NCBI GenBank assembly: GCA_023055505.1
Contig: JALIRH010000036.1
Span: 310,001-374,000, forward strand
DNA length: 64,000 bases
Direction: 5' to 3'
Origin: Callipepla californica brunnescens
Lineage: Eukaryota; Chordata; Aves; Galliformes; Odontophoridae
Under the pieces are notes generated by a model, which worked only from the letters and a program-made list of their open reading frames with translations, did not search any database and had not been told where the DNA came from. The position numbers and the translations under genes were made by a program. This document shows, in pieces, positions 1 to 11,300 of the stretch (positions within the stretch are counted from its first letter, which is position 1; each line of letters starts with the position of its first letter).

Positions 1-373
1 GGACGGGCAGATTGTGCTCACCTGAACGATGCACCCGAGAAACATCTGTGAGACAAAGCTGCTTGTGCATGTAGGTAAGGAAGTGTATGTCCTGCCCCAA
101 AGACATTTTCCCTGTGGTAGGAGGACTCCAGCACTCCTCCTGTTTGTGGCATTTGCTTTGGGAACAGTATCAACTTGGAAATGACTGACACGTGAGATCC
201 CAAAATAGATTTCCTGAGCCCGTGGTGAGGGCTTGCTGCGGAGCAGCTGCTCCGCTCTGTGTTGTGCAGGCTGCTCACGAGGAGTGTTACTGGTGGAGAT
301 GGATTCGGGGCATGCTGGCCTGCTGTCTCGTGGTGCTTCTGGTGGCATTCGACTTGAAAAGCCATCGTTGCAG

Positions 374-512
374 ATGAGTGATGCTCAGGTTATTGTTGCA
401 AGATGTTTGAGTAAAGTGCTCAGTTGATGCTAAAAGTGATATTCTGGACTCTGAACAACAGATACCAGCCATCTTACAAGCCTTTAAAAGCAAGGGAGAT
501 CCTGTTCCGTGG
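374..512 (+). pseudogene. Candidate broken exon resembling the ZBTB40 repeat region
   Basis: The segment follows a cag (ccatcgttgcag) and ends at a gtaggg donor-like site. Its first part reads SDAQVIVARCLSKVLS and then meets TGA. One frame over, it continues DAKSDILDSEQQIPAILQAF up to the donor-like site. One surplus base near 425 would account for the switch. The K-V-x-D-A-x-LD pattern recalls the exon at 5,189. It could be a real exon with a sequence error, a decayed duplicate, or chance. The acceptor tract is weak. Confidence 0.25.
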
Positions 513-3341
513 GTAGGGGGCTGAGATCTCTAGATCTTACAAGCTCTCTGGGTGGGGAGCCATCTGGGTTTGAATCACCTGGACCCTGTAGTACCAGTGT
601 AACTGTGTGATGCCAAGACATCTTTCTGCTGAGGAAAACCGAAGCCAATGTGTTTATTAGAAAAAAAAGATGTGTGACAGCAGGTAGGAGAATTCCCTCA
701 AGTCAAGGAGTACAGATTTATTTTCTGATAAGCCTTTGAATGTTGATAGGTTGGAAGTCTTTGTTCCCTTAGCAGCTGGCCCCTTTGACAGCGTTGAACT
801 TATCTGGCTCTAGGAAGGAGATGTGGGTCCTAATTCATGGTTGCATAGCAAGTCTAAGCCTGGCCAGGCTGACAGGCACCTGTGAGCATGTTGCTCTCAG
901 CATGCCTCAGAAGGATTATGTATTTGTCTGTTCGTTCATCTTCCAGATTAGAAAACTGACAGGTTTAAAGTTGTCCTGACTCTACACGTGGGCAATTGGT
1001 GCTGCAACAGGAGCAGTGCCCCACAAGAGTGCTGAGCCCTCGCAATGCAGACAGGTACTGCCTGTGCCAGGGTGACCTCCTTGCCCGCGTGCACAATCTG
1101 TCCATCACAGCATACTCAGCCCAGCATGTACGCTGCCTTGCTTCTGTAATGGTTAACCAGCCCTATTTTCTGCTGCTTTGCAGTAACTGTAACGTTTCTT
1201 GCTTCTTCAGCACTGCGAATACGTGGCAGATGGGGTCGGTGGGCCCACCTGTGCCATGTGCCCTGCCTGTTTTGCTCCCAAATGAGCTATTGCCGTAGGA
1301 TCCAAACGGGAAGAGTTCAGAGACAGTGTGGGCATCTGACTGCAGAACAGCACCTGGGCAATTTTTCTGTAGCTATAAATAAATGCTGAATAAATGAGAA
1401 ATGGATTTTCTTTAAGCCTCGCAGAAAAATCACTTCTCAGCTGCAACAAGCATGAAAAGTGTTAGCCCCAAAGGCAGTGGGGAGAGGAGGGGGATTGCAG
1501 CCCATTCTAAGTAAGGGCTTAGGAGAAAACTCTCAGCTCAGCCCATTCTGTCGCTCTCTGAGCTCCCTGCTGGGATAAGCAGCATCTGTCGGCACTGGCA
1601 CGACTCTGAGCTCTGTTTCCAGCAGAGGGTGTAGCTCTTTCCCATAAGGGCCTGGTGTTTTCTTTGGGGAAACACGGTGGTGTGTTTCAAAGTCATGCTT
1701 AAAGTGCAAGTTTAGCTGAGAAGAGCACAGCTCAGGATGTGTAACGAGGGCTGAAATTGTGGCAGTGGTAAAAAGTCAATGGATTTTTTTTTCCCCTCTC
1801 CCTCATTTTTTTTTTTTTTTTAATTTCCTTTTTGTATTATTTCACTACTTGTTTCCTTGAAGTCTCTTGGGCGCCTTAGTGCAAGTGAAAGCCAGTTTGG
1901 AAGACAGTGAGATGGCTGTGGGCGCAACCATGCGATGCGAGGAGCTGCTTTTTCTTCATCCTGAGCAGTCTGGTGGGGAGTGCTTGCCATGCTGCAGAGG
2001 ACAGCTCCTGTCCCCTGTGCACTTCCTTCTGCTCACAACTCCTTTGTGGGTGCATTGTCTCTATCAGCAAGCAGTTTTTGACAACAAAGCCTAGGCAGGC
2101 ACAGCACTGGGGCTTGAAGTGCTGGTGAAGATTTTGCAAGCCTGCCTGTTAAAGCTGAGGCTGCTCTGGCTCCTCAGGTTTCAGAGGGACTTTGCCTTGG
2201 ATGTCACTCTTTCTGTTCCTTTGCTCATGAGCTCATCCATCAATGGGTGCCTCGTTGCCAGCATCCCCACAGAGGAAGGGGTTGTGCTTTGCTCCTGAGT
2301 GCTCCCCTCAGGTGTCGCTGCCTTATTTCCTACTACATCCAGTGGGTGTTGGGGAGGCTGTGGTATTTTTATTTTTATTTTTTTTACTGTTGAGGTTTGT
2401 GGCTTTGGTTTTGTCAGAATTCTTACTTTTCTTTGTTTGCTGCTGCTTTCTGCTCCCTGGGCTGAAAAATGCAGACGTACCCTTGTAAGTTGGTTTTCTA
2501 TTTAGGGAGATGTGATTTTTTGGGGAGTTGTTTTTTGTTCTGAAGTCTCTCTGTAACTCGCATAAACTATTCCTATCTAATTTGGTTCTGGCCTGGATGA
2601 AACCTGCTTGGAAATGAGAACGAGTCTGAAATTGCAGTAATTTGGGGAAGCGTAGAAGAGCTTTGCTGGTGTCAAGTCTTATCTTCCTGTGCTTTCTTAG
2701 AGAAACTCAATTCAAATCATTGCACAGCTCATTTGTTCCCTCTGCTACTGGTTTCAGATGAAGTGGGGAGTGTTGATTCTCTAGTGCAGAATAAGTGTCA
2801 CTGTGCTTGTGGAGCATTTCCATTGCATATGGGCCTGTCCAATTATTGCTGTCCTTCATTTGCAGCTGCAGGAATTTCTGGATGCGGCATAAAAGTTTCC
2901 TTTTATCTTCTGCATCCTGATGAGAAGTGCTAGCTTGTGAGTGTGCTTGTTTTAATGGTGGCAAAGCTGGCTGAACTTTTCCCTTGTTCCAGTGTGCTCG
3001 TGTGGAAGTTTTGGCTGAGTTTTTAAAAGCAGCACAAGAGGAACCAGTGTCCTCTGCTGTCTCTTGAAGATCCCTCCTACCGCTTGAGGTGCTTGTGTTG
3101 CCCTGAAGCTGTTGTTCAGGAGAGCTCACTCAATAATAGTTGGTGAAGTGGCTTTCTGCTTAGATCACTTGCTCTTTGAGATGTGTCTCATGTGGGAATA
3201 GAAGTAGGGATGAGGTTTGAAAAGCCAGAGCAGTGCTCTTCCACCTACAGGAAAGAGGCAAGGCTGCAGGTTAGCAGCCATCAAGGCTTATGGCCACTCT
3301 CTCTCTTTGCATCCCTGGATGAAATCTGCAGATTCAGTTGC

Positions 3342-3445
3342 AGAATCACAGAATCGTTAAGGTTAGAAAAGACCTCCAAGGTCACCAAGTCCAGCTGCCA
3401 ACCCATCCCCACTGTGCCCACCAAACCATGACCCCAGTGCACAGC
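3342..3445 (-). mobile_element. CR1 LINE 3' end fragment
   Basis: Contains agaatcacagaatcgttaag and the downstream block gaaaagacctccaaggtca, the reverse complement of the CR1 3' terminus. Confidence 0.85.
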
Positions 3446-5188
3446 TGGCAATGGGGAAGGAATCAGGGGCCCCACAAGTACTTTCTTCCCATGGCTTTTG
3501 TGGATTGGTGTGAGCAGGTAGGGTGGTGCCTGGCTAGGTGGATGCAGCACTTGGCTCTTTCCCATTTCAGAAACATGCAGTGGCTTGGCATGAGCAGCCT
3601 AGTGCATCTTCCAGGGGATGTTAGAAGGAGCAAAAGATAATTCGGAGTATGAAGGAGCAATGAGGAAGATTGAGAAGTCGTGCAGTGGAGCAAAAGGATG
3701 TGATGGTGTAGGGGCTGAATGTATTAGGAAAGAAATCTCAAAAATGTGGAAGATGACAGGGAGGGGACCTTTCTTGCCTTGAGGTTTCTGGGGAAATGGG
3801 CTGGATGGGATAAACTGGGAGGGCTTTCTCATTGCCTGTGATCATTTTGGTGCTGAGCTGGATGTGTTGTCACTGATGCCTGCAGTGTGAGCCAGTTTTT
3901 TCAGTGGGCATTGATCCTCTTTGGTGGCACAACTCAAACTGAAGCCTTGTCTTGGTGTCTCGGCTGCCTTGCCTGGAGAATCTGGAAGGTGAACGTGTGC
4001 TGAACAAAACGTGTGGCCACAAAGGGTTTTACAAATATCCTATGCATTAAAAACTTAATGGATGAGGCGATAATGCATGGGAGCCTTATGACTAAGTGGA
4101 ATCTGGGATTCCAGATAATGTGGGTATTTCTCCAGCTCTTCCAGGTTCTCTGGGAATTGTTATTGCTTCAAAGTAAGTCTAAAATGCACTGTGCGCTCTT
4201 TCAAAACAATACTAAAAGGCTGCTGTTCCTGCTGAGCAGTGTGTCTGAGGAAAGGTCTTCCAGAAAGAAACTATAAATAGCAGAGCCTTTCGCTTTCTCA
4301 AAACTCAGTGCTGTTAATGAAAACCGTGCACCGAGGAAGGGATGTTAACTGAAGCTCTGGGTAGTCATTCTGTGCTGATTTTAATTTTAATTAAGACTTT
4401 CTTCCTTTATAACAGAGCCCTTCGTGTCCATGTCTCTCTGTTTGGCAGGAAAAATGCTGTTAGAGGGTAAGAGCTGGGGCTCCTGCAGCTCCCCCTCTGC
4501 GGATACTCTTTGCAATAGGTCATTGCACTGTCACGCTGCCCTAATATATGAGCATTTACACCTGCTAGGAAAAGCAAGTCCACCATCCCCCTGGTGCGGC
4601 CTCAAGCAGTTACATTCAGTCTTTTTATCATAGAAATAAAAATGACAATGACAGCAGAAAATGGCCGTTATCTCGGGAGCTGGGCTAAGCTCTCCACTTC
4701 AAAGGTACTTTTATAGCATCCCTGGAGTCTCTAATAAAGGATGCCTGCTCTGAAAGGCTGGCATCTCTAGTGGAGAGCTGGGGAGTGTGTGTCTTTAGGG
4801 GCAATATTTACAGCGTTAAAGGGCTCCGGGGAAATGGGAGCAAGAGTTCCAGCTTCTTTCTTTTCCTTTTATTTCCATCACTGTGCAGGCATGTTTGCCT
4901 CTGGTTGCCATTTGGGGTCACAGGAGTGGATTTTGGAGCTCTGAGCTTGATTGCCAGGTGTGCAGAGAGCCCACAACACAGCACTTATGTGCCTTATCTC
5001 CAAAGCTTTCGCCGGGAGACGTGACTCCTTTGTGACTTGAGAAGGGGGATTCCTAAAGTCCCACCAAAATCCTTTCTGCTTTCTGTGCAAGTGCTCTCCT
5101 TGATCTGCAATGAAATCTGCTCGTTGTGTCAGCTTGCATTAGGCAGTTGACTCTGTTACTAAACCTTTCCTGTGTCTGCCTGTTTTAG

Positions 5189-5384
5189 GTTGTGCTCACC
5201 TGTCTGGCGGAGGTGGGGGAGCAGTCATTGTTTACAAAGCTGTTGGGCAAAGTAAAGGATGCTCACACTCTGGATGCTCAGACCCTTGTGTCTTTACTGA
5301 AGCTGTTTCAAGACGTGAATCCCAAGCTGAGAGCAGCCTTGCTGGAGAGGGAGCAGGGCAGTGGAAAAGTCCTGCAGCAGACAG
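5189..5384 (+). CDS. ZBTB40: ZBTB40 exon 1 of window (repeat-module first half)
   Basis: Acceptor tgcctgttttag and donor gtagag bound 196 bp, phase 0 in, phase 1 out, residues 1-65 of the partial product. It opens VVLTCLAEVG and continues with a leucine-rich, probably helical pattern (KLLGKVKDAHTLDA, then LVSLLKLFQDV). It is homologous to the exons at 10,667 and 14,065 and more weakly to that at 15,908. There is no zinc-binding motif. Because the exon begins in phase 0, an upstream phase-0 donor is needed, probably outside the window or within the long intron to its left. Confidence 0.9.
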
Positions 5385-8300
5385 GTAGAGAATTGGGCAC
5401 AGCTTTTGGCAAAGCAAATGGGTAACCTTACAGGCAAAGCTTCAGAAGATTATTTGTGTCCCCCCTAGCAGGCTGCAGTGCTCCAGCATTTGTTCAGAGC
5501 TTGTATCCTTACTCATATGTGGGAGGTTTATTGTGTGCTAGCCAAGATCCTGGAGTGTTTCTGCTCCACAGCAGCGGGGTGTGGGCAATGCAGGGCTCTC
5601 CCCATTGCTGCCTGCAGGGTTGGATCGATGGCTGCACAGCCAGCATGGGCCAGAGCACAGCTGAGCCTCGGGATTGAAAGCTCCTTTCTTACTCGAGTCT
5701 GACACAAAGCAGTGGCCTTGCAAACCTGGTGTTAACCTCCAGCTTGCTTTATGGCTTTGTGCTCTGTTAGATAAATGAGACGTTTTCCTTTCATAGAGTT
5801 TAAAGAGAATCGTAAAGTGGTTTTTCTCTCTGCTGCTTGTGCTTGGGATGAGCTTTGCTATTCACTTAGATCTTTCACAGAGTCTCACTCGCTTCAGGAG
5901 CCTGTCAGTTCCTTCAGACTGACTTGTTTCTTCTCTTGTGCTTCTGAATCCTTTTCTCCCCAGAGAGTGCAGAAGAGGGAGAGATGCTGACCGCTCGTTT
6001 GCTGGGATGCAAGGAGGAGCTAATCCAGAGCGTGACACAGCTGAGCCCCATCGTAGAGTTCTTGGAGGCAGCAGAAGAGGGATTCCTGAGCGCTGCGGAG
6101 AAGCGGGTAACAAATCTGAGATAAGGGAAGCTCTGTGGGTGAGGGGTGTATGTGTGGGTCTGCCAGGCACTGTCTTTCCACACAGTTTACCCAGTGATGC
6201 ACTGGTCTCAGCTGGTGATTTCCCTCTGTACAGCATGCACTGCTTAAGTTAGTTGTCTCCGTTGCTGAACTGTGGGAATACTGAGAGCTAGACTGCAAAA
6301 GTAGCCTCAAGGCCAGGGGGAACACTGACCAGTGTGCCAGCTTGTCCTGAAAGCAGAAAGTGAGGTAAAGGAGGCAGCTGGTGTTTTTCATGGTCTCTTC
6401 TTGTGAGCCTGAAGAAGGTTCTGTAACTCAGTTTGTTTTCAGCAGAACCATTAAAACTGTGTGCTGCCTGTGTACCAGGAATATCCTTGTATACTCAGCC
6501 ATCAGCTTGCCTTCAGCTGCCTCTCCCAGGTTCTCCCTTAATGCTGGGCACACAGTTGCTTGCAAGTATGGCACATTCACTGACAGATTATTACTATTTT
6601 TTTTTGATGACTTGAGTGCAGCAGTTGGTGTGGAGGACTACTGCTTTCCTGCAAGCAATTGCATTATGTATGCTGATTTGCAGAAGCCATAAAGGAAAAA
6701 AAAACAAACCCACAACAGCCCAACATTGTGCACAACCTGCTTTCTTTTGTGTTTTGTGGGGAGCTGCCTATACCCTGCCTGTGCAGCTGAAACTTGCAGG
6801 TGTCCTAGCATGCTGCGTTCAGTACACAGCTTGCAGACCTCCTGTCCTAGTTTGTCACATCAGTTAGTTCCCCTGACATAGGATTATACTGAGAGGAAAG
6901 CACTGTTGTGCTCAGTGGCATGAATGATGTCTGCTTTCTGTCTGAGTGAGCCTGACCAAAGCCATGACACGCTGGTTGAAAATCTTTGCTTTTCTTATAA
7001 GTGCCTTGATTTTTGTCTTGCTCACTTGCACGCAAGCCCTGACAAGGTTTCCAGCATGGGTCAGCCTGGAGTAAGTGCTAGGGATACTCAGAGGTTCTGT
7101 AATTCTGACCCTTGGGTATAGCACCCAGTCTTTAATTGCCTGATTATACACTCTGGCATTCTCAGGGCTTCTGCCTCGGTGAAGGGGTAGTGTTATTCAG
7201 TATTTCTTCTTGTGCTTTTCAGTTGCTCTCTGCTCCTGCACTGTTTGCTGCAGAGCCTCCAAACCTTGCTCTGAATACAAAATCTTTCTCTTCTTGATGG
7301 CTTATATTTGTGCTCTTGTTTTAGCTCACAGGTTGCTGACAAATAACAAATGGTTTTTTTCAGGGGACCTCAGTGACGCTGAGTGCATAGCTGTGCATGG
7401 GGAGGTGAGGCCCAGGAAAGTAAGGCAGAAATTGCCTCGTGTAGACTGACCTGAGGGGCAGGGGTCCTTTCATCCCATTTTTATTTCTTTAAGATCTATT
7501 TCATTTGTTTGTGCTCTTTTTTTCCCCCTAGACAACTGGACATGTGCATAATTAATTCAGAAGTTGACTTGATTAAGTGGCATATCTCAGGCTCATTTTC
7601 CCAGTACCACACCTGAAGTTATCAGCCACCTCTGAAGGTTTCATCTTACTGACTCACACTCCAGCTCTGGACTGGTAGAGATAGGATCTAGTTCTCAAAG
7701 GTTTCATAAAGATGAAACTTTTCTTCTTGCAGTCCCTCCCTCAGCAGACACACATTTATTCAGCAAACAAACTTGGATAAAATGGAAGAGCAGGTAGCCT
7801 CCTGTGCATGATGTTTTAAATTGCTGCAGAATTCAGAGTGACCAACCCTCAGTACAGCCATGAACTTGAAGCATCACAGTAGCTGGTAAAAACACCCATC
7901 CTTTTTTTCTGCACATGAGCAAGAAGGTTTTGCTAGTGTTTATTAATGACGATGCAAACCAAGGTTACTTGCTATTGAGAGAGCAGTCCTATCTGGATGT
8001 ACTGGAGAATGCAGGAAACTGTCTGCAAGTGCACTTGGGGTGTGTTTCTGACTGTCCTACTCAGATGTGGTCTAAAAGAGTCTCAAAATCCCAGCCAGGG
8101 CCATCTGTTCTGGGCCTGCATGGAAACTTGTCTGGGAGCAGCAACAGGTTGCAGTCTGAACTCTTCATAAGGATGCTGTGCTTGCACCCCCCTTGTGTTC
8201 TCTGAAAAGATGACTTCAAAATGAGTGATCAAGGGTCAGCTTGGTGTGAATTAAATGGGAGAATATGCCAGCAGATTTGCTAACGGAGTTTTTTGCTGTA

Positions 8301-11300
8301 AAAGGACAGATTCCTAGAAATGAGAGAAACTAATTAATGAGTTCAGCTGCTCATAAGCGCTCAGGAGGAGCTGTTGAATTCATTTCTTTCATGTTAAAGG
8401 TATGAGAACTGTCTGAAGTTTGTTTCCTCAACAAAAGAGGAGAATTTGCACAAGAAGTTGCAGACCTGAGTAAAAAATTACTTGAAGAATATTAGGGCAA
8501 GTAGGGAACCTGCCAGGGTGGCTGAAGTGGCCAGCAGATAAAGGAGTTTGCTTCAGAGGTCTGAAAATGTCTGTAAGAAGAAGGTCTTGCAGCTCATCAG
8601 GCTGCTGGACATCAGAGTTTGTATTGAGTCAAGTAGCAAACAATTGTTTGATTGAGTGAGAAAAAGAGGATAGTGAGAGGAGATGACCCATGATCTCATG
8701 GCTGAACTGAGGCACAAATACTCTAGCAAAGATACAGGAATGGAAATTTCCTGCAGCTGAACTGAAACCACAACTCAAAGGGCAAAGGGAGGCTGGTTAA
8801 TCATCCAGCAGACTGGAGCATCTAACCCACACCTCACATGGCTGTGAGGGCAGTGGCAAGGTTTGTGACTGCATTTTTCAAGCAGGAACATACGTGTGGG
8901 AAGCTGGGAAGCAGTGATCCAGGCAACCAGATCTGTGGCTGCACAGGAATATGCACTGGGACAGGCTGGAAGGCTTGTGTAATTGAAGCACTGCATGTAA
9001 TCAAAGAAATGGAATAAAATGCAGCAAGGGTGTGCAAGTAAATTGTTTCTGCCTGACCTGGAATCTTTATTTGATGAGATAAAAATGGGGTTTTCTGCCT
9101 CAATCTAGACTTGAGCAAAGCGTTTGCATTTCATGTGGGGAAATTGTTAAACCAAAGGAAGTCTTGATATTAAAAAGAGAATGTCGCTTATTGGGAGATA
9201 ACTACGGGTTGTGCTGAAGGGAGGATTGACATGTTGAAGCAAGGTTACCAGCAGGTTTCTTGGTACTCGATTAATGTTCTCGCTAATGCTGTTGACACAA
9301 AAATATCAAAACGTGGTAGGAAGACTTGGTGATGAGCAAAGCCACGAGCTTTCCTCTACGTGGATTAGGATCTGCAAGTGGGAAAAGGATAACGTGGCTG
9401 GAGAACTAAGCGGTGAGAATTAAATGATGCAGCAGTGTAAATGGAAGGGTGCAAATTCAGATCAGTAACAAGAACTGAGAGTAAAACTTTGTCTGAAATA
9501 CTGTATGCAGTTCTAGTCTTCTTCCAAAGAAGATGAATTTGTATTGAAGTAGAGACAGTTGTTAAGATCAGGGGAGTGGAGAAGCAATTTTACGAGAGAA
9601 GCTGCCTTATTTAGACAAGTGAAATGAAGACTGAGAGGGAATATGATCCTGCTTTTATAAAGAAATTGGAGAGAAGAACAGGGTAAACAGAGAGTTTAGG
9701 AGAGCTTTTTAAGCTAAAAGATAATGTTGGCAGATGAACAAGTGGGTATACACTGGCCATGAATAAATTTAAGCTGAAAATTAGAGGAATCATCTGGGGA
9801 ATGGGACTGCAGATGAGCTTTCCAACCTGAGGAAAGGGAGCAAAAATACAACTTGTTTTAGGGCAGGTATTAATAATTTTATCAACGGGGGCCATGGACA
9901 AAATTTCTGCCTGTGTGTGTACACTTCTGTGATCCCCTCCCATTCCCCATGAAAACTGTCTGTCTTTTCTGGATGTGCTAGGAAGCTGCTACTCTATACT
10001 CAAAAACTTTTTTGAGCCAAAGTGATTGTATCTCACATGTGAGATGTCTCATGTGGACTTGACATAAAAATAATCATTCAATTAATAGGGTGTTTGTTTA
10101 ATGAGTCTTTTTTTTTTTTTTTTTTGTCTCCTTCAAGTGACAAGCAGAAAAATGAGGGGAAACGAGGGAAAAGAGACTGCCAATTTAGAAAGCATTCGCT
10201 AAAAATATTTAATGAGGAACTGTTTTGAACCCTGTCTTTGAGTCTTTTCTTGATTCCTTTGAAGAAATGTTTTCTGCTTGTCAGACACTTCCAAGATCTA
10301 GACTCGGTGTAAGAACCCACCAGGATGGTTTTCAAGGTGCCAGGTCATAGAATAGTCTAGGGTTGGAAAAGACCTTTAAGTCCAACCATCTGAATGACCT
10401 ACTGAGTCTCACCACTGAACTATGTCTCTTGGTGCCATATCCACACATCTCTTAATTAATCCCAGGGATGACGCATCTGCCACTTCCTTGGGCAGCCCCT
10501 TCCAGTGCTTTATCATCTTCTCCATGAATAAATCTTTCCTGATACCCAATCTAAACAGTGGATGTGGATTTGTTGCACCGTGATGCTGTCTCTGTTCTTT
10601 AGGGTTATTCAGATGTGAGAATTTGAAGGAAGTGCTAACAGTTTCTTGTCTGATTCATTGTTACAGGTAGTTCTGAATTGCTGTGAGGGCAGCTCCCAGA
10701 GGGAGGCCATGGACAATCTGCTCAAGAAGGTGGAAGAGGAGAAAACTCTGAAAGCTGAAAGTTTGGTCAAGCTTCTGGGGGCTGTGAAGGCATCGTTCCC
10801 TGGTCTCCATCTTTTGCTAGACAACTTGGTGGTAAAAGCAGAAGTCTCTGGTGGCAAAGGTATGATGGCTGCATTCACGTGGGGGCTCAGTTAAGAGAAT
10901 TACCAGGAAGTCTGGATGCTTTTTTGCGCTTCACTGTGATTTTATAATCCTAATTTCTTGACAGGAGATTGTGATGCCCATTATAGGCAAACAAACAAAC
11001 AACCAAAAAAAAAAAACCAAAAAAAAAACCAGAACAGATCTGGGAGCACTGGTTTGAGAGGGCTATGCTAGAAAAAAAGCCCATTGCGTTGCAGTGGAAG
11101 TTGTGTCAGAGGAGGTTCAAGTTGGATATTAAGAAAAATTAGGATAAATTTATTTTCAGAAAGAGTGATGCAGTATTGGAATTGGCTGCCCAGGGAGGTG
11201 GTGAAGTCACTGTCCCTGGACACATTCAAGAAACATGGAGATGTAGCACTGAGGGACATGGTTAGTGAGCATGATGGACTTCTGGTGGGGTTGGGCTGGA

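Larger units (their letters stand above)
1..5188 (+). other. ZBTB40 intron sequence left of first supported exon
   Basis: No exon here can be placed with confidence. It contains a T run near 1,809-1,830, a CR1 3' fragment at 3,342-3,445 and one candidate exon with a frame conflict (374-512). The rest is unique sequence with no gene-like signal. Confidence 0.6.
6107..10666 (+). other. ZBTB40 intron, 4.6 kb
   Basis: It contains an old CR1/L3-like LINE remnant (about 8,440-9,870), a T run at 10,108-10,125 and a younger CR1 3' end on the minus strand (10,345-10,562). The remainder is unique sequence. Confidence 0.8.

Noticed and set aside
2707..3129. 140-codon open frame on the minus strand
   Set aside because: No recognised family, no splice or start context, lies within a ZBTB40 intron; probably chance.
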